DNA from: Runella rosea
GTDB taxonomy: Bacteria; Bacteroidota; Bacteroidia; Cytophagales; Spirosomataceae
Direction of reading: 5' to 3'
Assembly: GCF_003325355.1 (NCBI RefSeq)
Contig: NZ_CP030850.1
Coordinates: 3,224,001-3,288,000 of the forward strand
Length of the DNA stretch: 64,000 nucleotides
Part shown: in pieces, positions 54,502 to 63,851 of the stretch
Position numbering within the stretch: position 1 is the first letter of the stretch
How the letters are laid out: the number at the start of each line of letters is the position of its first letter
Program-made: the position numbers and the translations under genes
The notes under the pieces: generated by a model
Told to the model about the DNA's origin: nothing
Databases searched by the model: none
The model's input: only the letters and a program-made list of their open reading frames with translations

Positions 54502-57500
54502 ATGATTGCAGATATTTTCATCAAAAGGCCCATTACCGCCATCGTCTCGTCGATTGTGATTGTGTTGGTGGGGCTCATTGCATTATCTACCCTGCCCATT
54601 GCGCAGTATCCAGATGTGACCCCTCCCACCGTGACGATTTCGGGGAACTTTATCGGAGCCGATGCACAAACGGTAGAACAAACCACCACCACCGCCATCG
54701 AAACCCAAGTCAACGGTGTGCCGGGCATGAGTTATATGTCGAGTACCAGTACGAGCAGCGGGCAAAGCGGCGTCAACGTGGTATTTGAGGTGGGTACTGA
54801 CGTCAACATTGCGGCACTCGACGTGCAAAACCGCGTCAGCGTAGCCGAGCCTTCGCTGCCCGATGCAGTCAAACGTTTGGGCGTTACGGTCCGAAAACGT
54901 CAGCCGAGCATCATGGTGGTATTGGCACTTTATTCGCCCAAAGGCACACACGATGCACAGTTTATCGGAAACTACGCCAATATTTACCTAAAAGATGCAC
55001 TCCAACGGGTCAAAGGAGTAGGCGATATTGTTTCGCGCGCCGATGATTTCGGAATGCGTATCTGGTTAAATCCCGACAAACTCGCCAGTCTCAAAATGAC
55101 GCCCGCGGATATTTCGGCGGCACTTTCGGAACAAAACCTTCAGATTGCGGCGGGAACCGTAGGCGGAAATCCGCAACCCAACACCCAGACATTTGAATAT
55201 AGTGTACTGACCAACAGCCGCTTGAACACCAAAGAGCAGTTTGAAGACATCGTGGTGCGCTCCTCGCCAGCCGAAGGGCGCGTGGTGTACCTGCGCGACG
55301 TGGCGCGGGTCGAGCTCGGAAAGTTTGATTATGGCGTAAACGCCTTTGTCAACGGAAAACCTGCGGCATTTATTCTGATTTATCAGGCGCCAGGTGCCAA
55401 CGCTCTTGAAACCTACGACGGAGTAGTAAACGCCCTCGAGACCATGAAAAAAACGTTTCCGAAAGACATTGACTACGTCATGCCTACCGAAACCGCCACC
55501 GTGGTCCGGGTCTCTATCAGTGAAGTATTAAAGACCTTTGGCGAAGCCATGATTTTGGTGATTATCGTGGTGTTTTTGTTCCTGCAAAACTGGCGCGCCA
55601 CGCTGATTCCGATTCTGGCCATTCCCGTTTCGCTCATCGGTACGTTCATCTTTTTTATCCCGTTTGGATTTACCATCAATACCCTCACACTTTTTGCCTT
55701 CGTGTTGGCCATCGGTATCGTAGTCGACGACGCCATTGTGGTCGTAGAAGCCGTTCAGCACAACATTGACCACGAAAAACTCTCGCCCAAAGAAGCGACT
55801 GCCAAGGCCATGAAAGAAATTTCTGGACCCGTCATTGCCATTGCCTTAATTCTGGCGGCGGTGTTTGTGCCCGTAAGTTTTGTACCGGGCATCGTGGGAC
55901 GTTTATACCAGCAATTTGCCATTACGATTGCCGTTTCGGTACTATTGTCGGCTTTCGTAGCGCTTTCGCTGACGCCAGCACTGTGTTCTACCATGCTTCG
56001 CCCTTCCAAAGGAGCGGGCGATAAGAAGAATTTAATGGAGAAATTCTTCGACCGATTCAACAAATGGTTCGAGCGCTTATCGGTTTCCTACACCAGTGGC
56101 GTGGCAAAGTGGATCAAAGGTACGCCCTACGTGATGGTGATGATGGTGTGTTTGTTTGTAGGATTGTTTTTTCTGTTCAAAAATAAACCAACGGGTTTTA
56201 TCCCCGTCGAAGACGAAGGACGCCTTTTTGTAACCTATGAAATGCAGGAAGCAACTTCTACCACGCGCAACATTGCGATGATTAAGGAAATCATGAAGCG
56301 CGTAGAATCCATCCCTGAAGTACGGGTGGTGGGTGGTTTGGCGGGGTTGAACGTCCTTAGTTTTTCCAATAAATCCAATGTAGGAACGCTGTTTATCAAC
56401 CTGCACCCGTGGGCCGAGCGCAAAGGTGCTGAGCACCACGTGCAGAGTGTCATCAAAGAAATACAAAAACGCACCGCCGACATCCGCGAGGCCCGCGTTT
56501 TGGCCATTGCACCACCCGCTATTCCCGGCTTGGGTGCCACGTCTGGATTTACGTTTCAGATACAGCAAACCACCAGCACGGATAACATTCAGCAATTTGA
56601 GGGTGTAGCCCGTAACTTTCTGGGTGCGCTTACCAAACGCCCCGAAATCGGCGCGGCCTTTACCTTTTTCAATACCCGAACTCCCAGCTATAAAATTGAC
56701 GTAGACCGCGAAAAAACCAAAAAATTGGGCGTATCAGTTTCAGAGGTATTCAGTTCATTGTCGGCCATGTTGGGAAGCAACTACATCAACGATTTTAACC
56801 TTTATGGACGAAATTTCCGCGTGGTAGTACAGGCCGACAGCAGTTTCCGCTCGTCGTTGGATAAAATTGAGAAGTTTTACGTACGCAACCGCGAAGGGAA
56901 CATGATTCCGCTAAGCGCTTTGGTTACGACACAAGTGGTTGAAAACCCCGCCTTGATTTCCCACTATAACATTTATCGTTCGGTCGAAATCAACGGGACG
57001 CCCAAACCTGGCTTCAGCAGTGGACAAGCGATTACGGCGCTGCGGGAAGTAGCCGCCGAAACCCTTCCCGCTGGATATGGCTATGAATTTTCGGGCATGA
57101 GCAGCGAAGAAATCAAAGCAGGCGACAGCACCACGACCATTTTTGCCATTTCTATCGTATTTGTCTTTTTGTTTCTGGCGGCCTTATACGAAAGCTGGTC
57201 CATTCCATTTTCGGTGCTTTTTGCCGTTCCCATCGGGGCCTTCGGCTCTATTTTGACACTAACGTTTTTACCCAACTTATCCAACAACATCTACGCCCAA
57301 ATCGGGTTGATTACGCTGATTGGATTGGCCGCCAAAAATGCCATTTTGATTGTGGAATTTGCCAAAGAGCGCGTAGACGGCGGTATGGAATTGGTCAAAG
57401 CTACGCTTGAAGCCGTACAGTTGCGCCTCCGCCCCATCATCATGACTTCATTGGCATTTATTCTGGGCGTGTTGCCGTTGGCATTTGCCAGCGGTGCCGC

Positions 57501-57678
57501 TGCCGAGTCTCGCAAAACCATCGGTTGGACGGTATTTGGGGGAATGCTGGCCGCTACCTCACTGGCTATTTTTGTAGTCCCAGTACTGTTTGTCCTGATT
57601 GAAAAAATCAGCATGGGCAAGAAAAAACGTACGGAAAACGAACAAAAAACAAGTACAACTTCGACGGTAGTGGAGTAG
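54502..57678 (+). CDS. RND efflux transporter, HAE1 (AcrB-like) family
   Basis: This 1058-residue inner-membrane proton/drug antiporter has the family's usual length. The N-terminus FIKRPITAIVSSIVIVLVGL is TM1. Proton-relay aspartates lie in GIVVDDAIVVVEAV (TM4), and the relay lysine in IGLAAKNAILIVEFAKE (TM10). Porter-domain segments include SSTSTSSGQSGVNVVFEVGTD. No key residue appears missing. The substrates cannot be predicted. A strong bidirectional terminator follows. Confidence 0.95.
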   Translation: MIADIFIKRPITAIVSSIVIVLVGLIALSTLPIAQYPDVTPPTVTISGNFIGADAQTVEQTTTTAIETQVNGVPGMSYMSSTSTSSGQSGVNVVFEVGTDVNIAALDVQNRVSVAEPSLPDAVKRLGVTVRKRQPSIMVVLALYSPKGTHDAQFIGNYANIYLKDALQRVKGVGDIVSRADDFGMRIWLNPDKLASLKMTPADISAALSEQNLQIAAGTVGGNPQPNTQTFEYSVLTNSRLNTKEQFEDIVVRSSPAEGRVVYLRDVARVELGKFDYGVNAFVNGKPAAFILIYQAPGANALETYDGVVNALETMKKTFPKDIDYVMPTETATVVRVSISEVLKTFGEAMILVIIVVFLFLQNWRATLIPILAIPVSLIGTFIFFIPFGFTINTLTLFAFVLAIGIVVDDAIVVVEAVQHNIDHEKLSPKEATAKAMKEISGPVIAIALILAAVFVPVSFVPGIVGRLYQQFAITIAVSVLLSAFVALSLTPALCSTMLRPSKGAGDKKNLMEKFFDRFNKWFERLSVSYTSGVAKWIKGTPYVMVMMVCLFVGLFFLFKNKPTGFIPVEDEGRLFVTYEMQEATSTTRNIAMIKEIMKRVESIPEVRVVGGLAGLNVLSFSNKSNVGTLFINLHPWAERKGAEHHVQSVIKEIQKRTADIREARVLAIAPPAIPGLGATSGFTFQIQQTTSTDNIQQFEGVARNFLGALTKRPEIGAAFTFFNTRTPSYKIDVDREKTKKLGVSVSEVFSSLSAMLGSNYINDFNLYGRNFRVVVQADSSFRSSLDKIEKFYVRNREGNMIPLSALVTTQVVENPALISHYNIYRSVEINGTPKPGFSSGQAITALREVAAETLPAGYGYEFSGMSSEEIKAGDSTTTIFAISIVFVFLFLAALYESWSIPFSVLFAVPIGAFGSILTLTFLPNLSNNIYAQIGLITLIGLAAKNAILIVEFAKERVDGGMELVKATLEAVQLRLRPIIMTSLAFILGVLPLAFASGAAAESRKTIGWTVFGGMLAATSLAIFVVPVLFVLIEKISMGKKKRTENEQKTSTTSTVVE

Positions 57679-57700
57679 GAAACATTTTAAGAAATAACTA

Positions 57701-57750
57701 AAACGCCCATAAAACAGCTGATTAATCAACTGTTTTATGGGCGTTTTTCA
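57701..57750. terminator. Strong bidirectional terminator after the RND operon
   Basis: A 17-bp perfect stem (57701-57717 with 57730-57746; core ACGCCCATAAAACAG) is followed by TTTTT in the + direction. It also ends the convergent PIN-toxin transcript (stop at 57761). Confidence 0.9.
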
Positions 57751-57760
57751 TTTAATGATT

Positions 57761-58204
57761 TTACATCAAGTTAAGCAGCTTCACAAATTGCCCCATAGTA
57801 ACTATCGTTGTATTGTTATGCGTTTCTAAACTTAACAAATCGGCATCACCAGTAACCAAGAAATCAGCATTACAACTTTCACAAATGCCAAGCAAATAAT
57901 CATCTTTTGAATCTCTTACTAACGCGGGCGTGGTTCTAATTGACACTTCTTTAAGAAATAGCCTAGCCAGCGACATAAACCTGATAATCTGATTGGGAGC
58001 GATAATTTTTGAGAACTTTTTTCGGGTAATTACTCCCTCAAATTCTTGGAGCAGTTCGGCCGAGTAGTAAATCTGAAAATGAGTATTTTTTAAAACCGTG
58101 TGGTAAAGTGTTCTTCGGGAGCTTCTATTAATGCAAGCTGATATGTGCCAATTTGCGTCAACCACCACATTAATTTTTTTTCTTTTGGGCATTGCGGAAG
58201 GCAT
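57761..58204 (-). CDS. PIN-domain toxin (PIN-family toxin-antitoxin component)
   Basis: This 147-residue protein carries PIN-nuclease acidic residues: Asp in VVVDANWHIS, Glu in LLQEFEGVI, Asp in VRDSKDDYLLGICE, and Asp in FLVTGDADLL. It matches the 'putative toxin component, PIN family' group that cleaves RNA. It overlaps the antitoxin gene by 35 bp. A second ATG four codons in (58192, MPKRKKIN) is an alternative start that would shorten the overlap to 23 bp. All catalytic acids appear intact. Confidence 0.85.
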   Translation of the reverse strand: MPSAMPKRKKINVVVDANWHISACINRSSRRTLYHTVLKNTHFQIYYSAELLQEFEGVITRKKFSKIIAPNQIIRFMSLARLFLKEVSIRTTPALVRDSKDDYLLGICESCNADFLVTGDADLLSLETHNNTTIVTMGQFVKLLNLM

Positions 58205-58370
58205 TTATCTCTTTTTGAATTTCAGACATTGAAATCTCCACATCTGGTAATTCCGCATCTAATTCATCAAAAAGCTCATCGGCCATCTGTAATTGAATTT
58301 TTTTGGCAATAGCAAGCCTATCCTTCGCAGGAAAAGCGTTGAAAGTCCTTATAAATTCTGTTTGAGTCAT
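58170..58370 (-). CDS. Small antitoxin partner of the PIN toxin
   Basis: This 66-residue, highly helical, acidic protein (TQTEFIRTFNAFPAKDRLAIAKKIQLQM, DAELPDVEISMSEIQKEINAF) has a basic KKKN tail. It resembles the short antitoxins that precede PIN toxins, where the C-terminal part wraps the nuclease. The family name is not certain. It starts 37 bases downstream of a perfect promoter, with a palindrome between. It is the first gene of the two-gene operon. Confidence 0.78.
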   Translation of the reverse strand: MTQTEFIRTFNAFPAKDRLAIAKKIQLQMADELFDELDAELPDVEISMSEIQKEINAFRNAQKKKN

Positions 58371-58384
58371 TTCGATTCAAGTTT

Positions 58385-58402
58385 AATAATATTATTAATA
58401 TT
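58385..58402. promoter_or_regulatory. Candidate toxin-antitoxin operator
   Basis: The perfect 12-bp palindrome AATAATATTATT (58385-58396) is followed directly by the 6-bp palindrome AATATT (58397-58402). It lies between the predicted promoter and the antitoxin start, where antitoxin-mediated autorepression would act. AT-richness lowers its significance. Confidence 0.45.
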
Positions 58403-58406
58403 ATAT

Positions 58407-58438
58407 CAAATGTAGCACTTTCTCGGCCTCTTGTCAAA
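58407..58438 (-). promoter_or_regulatory. Perfect Bacteroidota-type promoter of the toxin-antitoxin operon
   Basis: Read on the minus strand, TTTG (58438-58435), exactly 20 bp, then TACATTTG (58414-58407) match TTTG-N19/21-TAnnTTTG without mismatch. Transcription would start near 58400, about 30 nt before the antitoxin ATG at 58370. Confidence 0.75.
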
Positions 58439-58456
58439 ACCGAAACGAGGATTTCC

Positions 58457-58490
58457 TTCTGTTCTTTAGTCTACAATATAAAGAACAGAA
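58457..58490. repeat. Perfect 12-bp inverted repeat
   Basis: TTCTGTTCTTTA (58457-58468) and TAAAGAACAGAA (58479-58490) are perfectly complementary around a 10-nt loop. It lies between the antitoxin gene and porP/sprF, both directed away from it. No T run follows, so it is not an ordinary terminator. It could be a protein-binding site or part of a small RNA. Confidence 0.6.
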
Positions 58491-58679
58491 TTACTCTATT
58501 TTGCCATCTCTGCGCATAAAACTCACTAATCTCCCCCAATCTAAAACCTCCCTAAAAGTTGCATTCTATCTTTTCAAGGGCCTTTTTTTAAACCTAAATA
58601 ACATTTGCTTGAAAAATCCGTTAAATTCTCGGAGATTTAATGATTAATTTGGCAAAATGTTTGCGGTAGCTTTGGTATC

Positions 58680-59717
58680 ATGACGAGAAGACTTCTTTTA
58701 ACCCTGCTGTTAGGTATATCTTTTTGGGTTGCGCAAGCGCAAGACCCCCAATTTTCGCAATTCTACGCGAACCCCTTGTATCTTAACCCTGCTTTTGCTG
58801 GTGGGGCTTTGGCGCCGCGCGTTATGATGAACTACCGTAACCAATGGCCAGGCCTAGCCGCCAACTACGTTACCACTTCGTTTGCCGTTGACCATTATTT
58901 TTCAGGGGTCAACAGTGGTGTGGGATTGATGTTTGTTAACGACAGTCAGGGAACGGGCAATTTGAGAACTTCCGAAATATCGGCCCAATACGCCTATCAA
59001 CTTAAATTCAACGAAACAACGGCCCTGCGCATGGGCTTACAGGGAACCTACGCCAACCGGCGCGCCGACCTGCGCGAATTGACTTTTGGAGATCAGTACA
59101 CCAACCGTGGTTTTACAGGAAACCCTACCGCTGACCCTCTCGCTGCCAACGGCACGCCTACGATTGGATACATGAGCTTCGCCACGGGATTATTGCTTTA
59201 TTCTGACCGTTATTGGGTAGGGGTATCAGCGCACCATCTTAATCGTCCAGAGCAAGGATTCTTTCAGATAGCCGACGGCACGCGCCTCCCCATTAAAGGA
59301 AGCATTCATGCGGGCTTGGTCATTCCGTTTGGAGGATATACGGGCTTGGGTGATGAATGGAGTCGTGAAATGAGCATTTCACCCGCCATTAACTATAAAT
59401 TTCAGGGCAAATACGATCAGTTGGATTTGGGGGTGTATCTTACCTATTCTCCTATCGTATTGGGTCTTTGGTACCGTGGATTGCCCATTAAGAAATACGT
59501 TGACAACATCACCAACCGCGAGTCGCTCATCGCCCTGATTGGGTATCGACAAGATAAATTTTCGTTTGGTTACAGCTACGATATTACGATTTCGTCGTTA
59601 GGATTGCCAAGTGGCGGTTCACACGAAATTTCAATGGCATACACCTTCGATTTCGAGCCTTCGCCCCGTCACCGTCGCTCAAAGAAAGACAAACAGCTGT
59701 CGTGCCCTAAATTTTAA
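58680..59717 (+). CDS. PorP/SprF-family type IX secretion-associated outer-membrane protein
   Basis: The product has 345 residues with a signal peptide ending AQAQ (~21). The mature protein begins DPQFSQFYANPLYLNPAFAGG, the hallmark opening of PorP/SprF proteins, followed by NYRNQWPG and barrel strands (SGVGLMFVNDSQGTG, SEISAQYAYQLKF, HAGLVIPFGGY), ending HEISMAYTFDF. PorP/SprF proteins support type IX secretion or gliding; some are paired with a large adhesin encoded next door. Here none is adjacent; the giant repeat protein is 29 kb away. It appears monocistronic. Confidence 0.93.
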   Translation: MTRRLLLTLLLGISFWVAQAQDPQFSQFYANPLYLNPAFAGGALAPRVMMNYRNQWPGLAANYVTTSFAVDHYFSGVNSGVGLMFVNDSQGTGNLRTSEISAQYAYQLKFNETTALRMGLQGTYANRRADLRELTFGDQYTNRGFTGNPTADPLAANGTPTIGYMSFATGLLLYSDRYWVGVSAHHLNRPEQGFFQIADGTRLPIKGSIHAGLVIPFGGYTGLGDEWSREMSISPAINYKFQGKYDQLDLGVYLTYSPIVLGLWYRGLPIKKYVDNITNRESLIALIGYRQDKFSFGYSYDITISSLGLPSGGSHEISMAYTFDFEPSPRHRRSKKDKQLSCPKF

Positions 59718-59874
59718 CGGTCAATTGTTGGTAGTTACTGGTAATGAGTAGTCATTTGTTGACATGAAATTGTCATTGAGGGTCAAGAAGTAAGTTCCTG
59801 TAATCGACACTTGACCAGTTCATGGCTATTTAATGACAGTCTATGACTATTTTCCTGACAGTCCCTGAGACGCT

Positions 59875-60501
59875 TTACAACTTCACCTGCTTAGCAAAGG
59901 CATCTTTGAGGCGTTGGTCGTGCGTTACAACGACTAGACTGGCCCCGATTTGCTCGGATTGATTCTTCAGAAGTTCGATTACTTTATCGCAATTGATGTC
60001 GTCGAGGCTGGAAGTAGGCTCATCGGCCAAAATGACCGCTGGGTTGTTCATCAATGCCCGGGCGATACTGACGCGTTGTTGCTCTCCCTGACTCAATTGA
60101 TTGGTTCTTTTTGACAGATGATCGGCAAACCCCAACTGCTCCGCAAGCTGTTTTACCCGTGCTTTATCTTGCGGTTTTTGGGCTAAATAACTCGAAAGAA
60201 GCACATTATCCATCACGTTGAGCGAACTAACAAAATGCGGACGTTGGTAGACAATGCCAATTTGACTCGCGCGTACCGCCGCCGCTTCGGCCACCGAAAG
60301 GGGCGTAATATCTTGATTGTTGATAAAAACCTGGCCGCCTTCGGGTCGCAACAATAAGGCCATTAAATGCAACAACGTCGTTTTTCCCTTGCCCGATTGC
60401 CCCAAAATCAAGAGCGCTTCGCGGTCGTTACAAACAATATCAGGAAAAGAAAAATGCTTTTGGGGAGAATACGAAAACGTAAGGTTGTGGCAAGCAATCA
60501 T
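59875..60501 (-). CDS. ABC transporter ATP-binding protein (LolD/MacB-like), no adjacent permease
   Basis: This 208-residue ATPase has Walker A GQSGKGKTT, Q-loop VYQRPHF, signature LSQGEQQRV, Walker B AVILADEPTS and H-loop VVTHDQ. Its length and motifs fit the LolD/MacB/FtsE-like class that works with FtsX-type permeases. No permease gene is in the neighbourhood, so its partner must lie elsewhere. Upstream is a hypothetical gene in the same direction, 94 bp away. Confidence 0.9.
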   Translation of the reverse strand: MIACHNLTFSYSPQKHFSFPDIVCNDREALLILGQSGKGKTTLLHLMALLLRPEGGQVFINNQDITPLSVAEAAAVRASQIGIVYQRPHFVSSLNVMDNVLLSSYLAQKPQDKARVKQLAEQLGFADHLSKRTNQLSQGEQQRVSIARALMNNPAVILADEPTSSLDDINCDKVIELLKNQSEQIGASLVVVTHDQRLKDAFAKQVKL

Positions 60502-60595
60502 CGGGCGCGGTATGTAAGAGTTTCTGCGGTTCGGTTATTAAATACAAAGAAACTTAGAAACGCAGAAACTCCCAACTAAAATGAAGAAAGAGCGA

Positions 60596-61756
60596 TTATT
60601 GCCCAAAACGTCGTTTTACAATTTCTAACAATTCGCCCACGGTATCACCCGTCATGTCCCATAGATGCTGAGAGGCAAATTTGTAGGTAATCAGGCCGCG
60701 TGCGGTTTGAAAATCAGGCGCTTGTTCCAATTCGGTAATGGCATTTTCGTAGGCGCTGTTGCTTCCTCCAAACAATTGGTGAATAAACATAAACTTCTGG
60801 TGAAGCGGTATATTTTGCGAAATGCTCGCAATCGGCTGCTTTTGATAATTGCTTGAAATAGACGCTTGCTCAGTCCTAAAACGCTCGTTTAGCGACTCCT
60901 TGGCGGCGTTTCCATTTCCACCAACAGTTTCGTGGAGGGTAGGCGGCATGGGAGGCGCGGCGGGGGGCGTAAAAGCGGGCACGGGAGGGACATAGACATC
61001 CACAGGACGCGGAGGCTCAGGCTCGCTCAATTTGACGGGATTAGCAATTGGCTCCTCGACCAGCGTATCAAAAAACGACTGGTCGGCCTGTGGCTCTCCT
61101 GGAATCACAATCGGCTCGGGACGATTCGCCTTTTTCAACAGCGACGAAGCATCCAACGCGGCCTTTTCCGAAAACACAGCCACCCACTGGTCGATAGAAT
61201 CTAGTTCGGCGGTGCGTTGCGCAATGGCTTGCTCCGACCATTCAATGGCCTGATTGACGTACACAAACGCCCGGTCGGCCATTGCTTCGGCGATGGACTG
61301 TGGCACAAACTTATTGAATCGAATGTACTTACGCAGTTGCTGAATCGTATCAGCGGTGACGGTAAAATTGGGCTGATTGCGGAAAATTTCGTTAAAATAA
61401 CTATTGGGGTCAATCAAGAGCACCAACGTATCTTTGGTGGCTTCCACCAAAACGGGCTCAAGCTGCTCTCTTTTTACCGAAATCTTGCGCGACACCACAT
61501 TCATAAACTGCTTAAGCGCTTCTTTTACCTCGCTGCTTTCAAAGTCAAAAAATGGGCTTTTGAACGCTTCCGCATCGGCTTTCCACTTATCGTATAAACT
61601 ACTGATAATAAACAAATTCACTTGTGGAATTGCCGTTAAGTTCAGGATATGCTGACCTGATGCGACGGAATTATGCGCAAAAAAATCGTCGCAAACTTTA
61701 TGGGCAAACTGCTGACTATAGTCATTGAGGGCCGAAACATTAAACTTGTGAAGCAT
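60596..61756 (-). CDS. Conserved Bacteroidota protein of unknown function with proline-rich linker
   Basis: This is a 386-residue protein without a signal peptide. The N-terminal helical region (~1-210) is followed by an acidic and then proline-rich linker (~210-280, [15 protein letters not shown]). A C-terminal conserved module at ~310-386 contains [26 protein letters not shown] and [20 protein letters not shown] recognise the C-terminal module as recurrent in Cytophagales proteins, but no function is attached to it. It is divergent from tdk and upstream of the ABC ATPase gene. Confidence 0.7.
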   Translation of the reverse strand: MLHKFNVSALNDYSQQFAHKVCDDFFAHNSVASGQHILNLTAIPQVNLFIISSLYDKWKADAEAFKSPFFDFESSEVKEALKQFMNVVSRKISVKREQLEPVLVEATKDTLVLLIDPNSYFNEIFRNQPNFTVTADTIQQLRKYIRFNKFVPQSIAEAMADRAFVYVNQAIEWSEQAIAQRTAELDSIDQWVAVFSEKAALDASSLLKKANRPEPIVIPGEPQADQSFFDTLVEEPIANPVKLSEPEPPRPVDVYVPPVPAFTPPAAPPMPPTLHETVGGNGNAAKESLNERFRTEQASISSNYQKQPIASISQNIPLHQKFMFIHQLFGGSNSAYENAITELEQAPDFQTARGLITYKFASQHLWDMTGDTVGELLEIVKRRFGQ

Positions 61757-61880
61757 CCTAAAAATCGTTTGTTTTGTAAAAGTAGTTTTTCAAAGCCAGT
61801 TTTTGCTATCCATTATTCGAAAATTTTTCGATAAAATAAAACAAATAACGGTTCAAGTATCACGGCTATTATTTATCGTA

Positions 61881-62468
61881 ATGTTCATCGAACCCAATCA
61901 CAATACTAAACATTCTCAGCCTCGCATTGGGTGGGTGGAGGTTGTTTGCGGCTCTATGTTTTCGGGAAAAACCGAAGAACTTATTCGTCGGCTCAACCGG
62001 GCAAAGATAGCACGCCAAAAAGTGGAAATCTTTAAACCCGCCATTGATAAACGTTACCATGACCTCGACATTGTTTCTCACAACGAAAATTCGATTCGTT
62101 CGACCCCCGTCAACACCTCCGAGGAGATTTTACTCTTTGCTGGGGACTGCGACGTGGTGGGCATCGACGAAGCGCAATTCTTAGACAACAATCTCGTCGA
62201 GGTCTGCAACAAACTTGCCAGCAGCGGCAAACGCGTCATTGTGGCGGGCTTAGACATGGATTTTGCGGGCAAGCCTTTCGGTCCTATGCCCCTGTTGATG
62301 TCTATTGCCGAGTACGTTACCAAAGTCCACGCGGTATGTGTTGTCTGTGGAGAAGTAGCGCAATATTCATACCGAAAAGTCACTTCTCAAGATAAAATTC
62401 TCTTGGGCGAAACCGATTCTTACGAAGCGCGCTGCCGGAGATGTTATACGCTGGGGGAATTGGCGTGA
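61881..62468 (+). CDS. tdk: Thymidine kinase
   Basis: The product has 195 residues from ATG 61881 ([10 protein letters not shown]); the frame extends 26 codons upstream, but this start gives the normal family length. It phosphorylates thymidine to dTMP with ATP in the salvage pathway. Motifs: P-loop [17 protein letters not shown] (catalytic Glu region), and the zinc-binding cysteines CVVC...CRRC with the lasso region between them ([16 protein letters not shown]). Complete and typical of the type II family. It lies 38 bp before the next gene. Confidence 0.95.
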   Translation: MFIEPNHNTKHSQPRIGWVEVVCGSMFSGKTEELIRRLNRAKIARQKVEIFKPAIDKRYHDLDIVSHNENSIRSTPVNTSEEILLFAGDCDVVGIDEAQFLDNNLVEVCNKLASSGKRVIVAGLDMDFAGKPFGPMPLLMSIAEYVTKVHAVCVVCGEVAQYSYRKVTSQDKILLGETDSYEARCRRCYTLGELA

Positions 62469-62506
62469 TTATTGCCACAAGAATCTTCATTAACTAAGTT
62501 GAACTG

Positions 62507-63748
62507 ATGCGTCTTTCTTTCCATACCCTAGTTTTTTTTGCCGTTTTTCAGTGGCTCACTTCAACCTCCGCGCAGGCACAGGGCTACTTGCTGCTTTCAG
62601 GAAAAGTCATTGACAAATCGACCCAAAAGCCCATTGCACACGCGTATGTGGGCATGATGAGCAAAAGTACCGGCACGCTGACCAACGAGGATGGCCAATT
62701 TTTTTATCGTTTTCCACGCATTGCCATCGACTCTGCGGTGGTAGTAGCCGTGATTGGCTACAAACCTTTTCGACAAAAAGCCTCGGCCTATACCCTGAAC
62801 CAAAAAGACGTGGTGATAGAACTCGAACCCGCCACTCCACGGCTCGTAGACAGCTCTTTCATCAAGACTTTTGAAGCCCGAAACTTGGTGTCGGACGCGT
62901 TGGGAAAGATAAAGAAAAATAATCCCCAAACGCCTTATTTACTCAATGGTTTTTACCGCGAATCTCTCCAACAAAACGGCGAATACGTCGACATTCGGGA
63001 GGCGGTGCTGCAATCCGAAAAAGACCCTCGCCCCAAGATTTTGGTTCCAGAGAAAGTAAAGGCCCTGAGAGGCCGCCAATTTTTAAGCGAGAATCGTTCG
63101 AAAGCACTCGAAGGATATTCATTCCCCAACGGTGCCACGATTGTGACGCATTCGATTGACGTGGGCATTCCCGAATACCTCGACGGCAAAAACCTGTACG
63201 ATTATGTGTACGAACTGGATGATACCATCGCCTATTATCTTGACAAGCAGGTATATCGGGTACTTTTTCGGCCCGTTAACGCAGGTATTAAAGCGGCGCG
63301 TACGGGCAGCATCAGTATCAACGCCGCCGACTCAGCCATCATCCGAATTGAGTATGATTTTACGGCCGAAGGCGTCAAAGATGTGCTCAAAACGGGCGCG
63401 TCCGACAAGGTTTTTGGCAAAACCAAACGTGACACCAAACGCGTCTATACCTGCATCAACTATAAGCCCTTTGCGGGAAAATGGTATTTGCAGGATTATC
63501 GAATGCTGCTTGATACGCAGTTTGAGCAGAACAAAGTCCAAACCTTGGGAAGCATAAAACTACAATTTGTCACCACCGAAATTCAGAAAAGCAACGGGAT
63601 GCGCATCCCCGAAACGGACGTATTGATTGATACCGAGAACTTCTCTCCGCAGGTCATTCCTAAATACGACGAAGTCATCTGGGGAAACTTCAACTTCATC
63701 ATTCCCTCCGAAGCCATGCGGCAGATTGTGAATACGTTGGCGAAGTAG
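62507..63748 (+). CDS. Secreted carboxypeptidase-regulatory-like domain protein
   Basis: This 413-residue protein has a signal peptide ending SAQAQ (~25). Residues ~28-110 are a carboxypeptidase-regulatory-like beta-sandwich (LSGKVIDKSTQKPIAHAYVGMMSKSTGT, VVAVIGYKPFRQK). The remainder (NPQTPYLLNGFYRESLQQNGEYVDIREAVL, AIIRIEYDFTAEG, FAGKWYLQDYRMLLD) resembles the central part of DUF5686-type proteins without a barrel. It may be a periplasmic or surface-anchored protein; the function is unknown. A terminator hairpin follows. Confidence 0.82.
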   Translation: MRLSFHTLVFFAVFQWLTSTSAQAQGYLLLSGKVIDKSTQKPIAHAYVGMMSKSTGTLTNEDGQFFYRFPRIAIDSAVVVAVIGYKPFRQKASAYTLNQKDVVIELEPATPRLVDSSFIKTFEARNLVSDALGKIKKNNPQTPYLLNGFYRESLQQNGEYVDIREAVLQSEKDPRPKILVPEKVKALRGRQFLSENRSKALEGYSFPNGATIVTHSIDVGIPEYLDGKNLYDYVYELDDTIAYYLDKQVYRVLFRPVNAGIKAARTGSISINAADSAIIRIEYDFTAEGVKDVLKTGASDKVFGKTKRDTKRVYTCINYKPFAGKWYLQDYRMLLDTQFEQNKVQTLGSIKLQFVTTEIQKSNGMRIPETDVLIDTENFSPQVIPKYDEVIWGNFNFIIPSEAMRQIVNTLAK

Positions 63749-63782
63749 GTTAGGTTGTCACTTACAAAATAGGTAAATGAGA

Positions 63783-63807
63783 GGGCTGCAAAATTTTGCG
63801 GCCCTTT
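63783..63807 (+). terminator. Intrinsic terminator
   Basis: GGGCTGCAAAA pairs with TTTTGCGGCCC (63783-63804, one G-T pair), followed by TTT. It lies 35 bases past the stop at 63748. Confidence 0.65.
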
Positions 63808-63851
63808 CATGTTTAAAATCTTTATTTTTAGGGGCAATTAATCTTCATCCA

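Noticed and set aside
58667-58674. TAGCTTTG, an exact -7 element match before porP/sprF
   Set aside because: It lies 6 bases before the start codon, and the nearest TTTG is only 15 bp upstream; it would imply a leaderless transcript, so it is probably chance.
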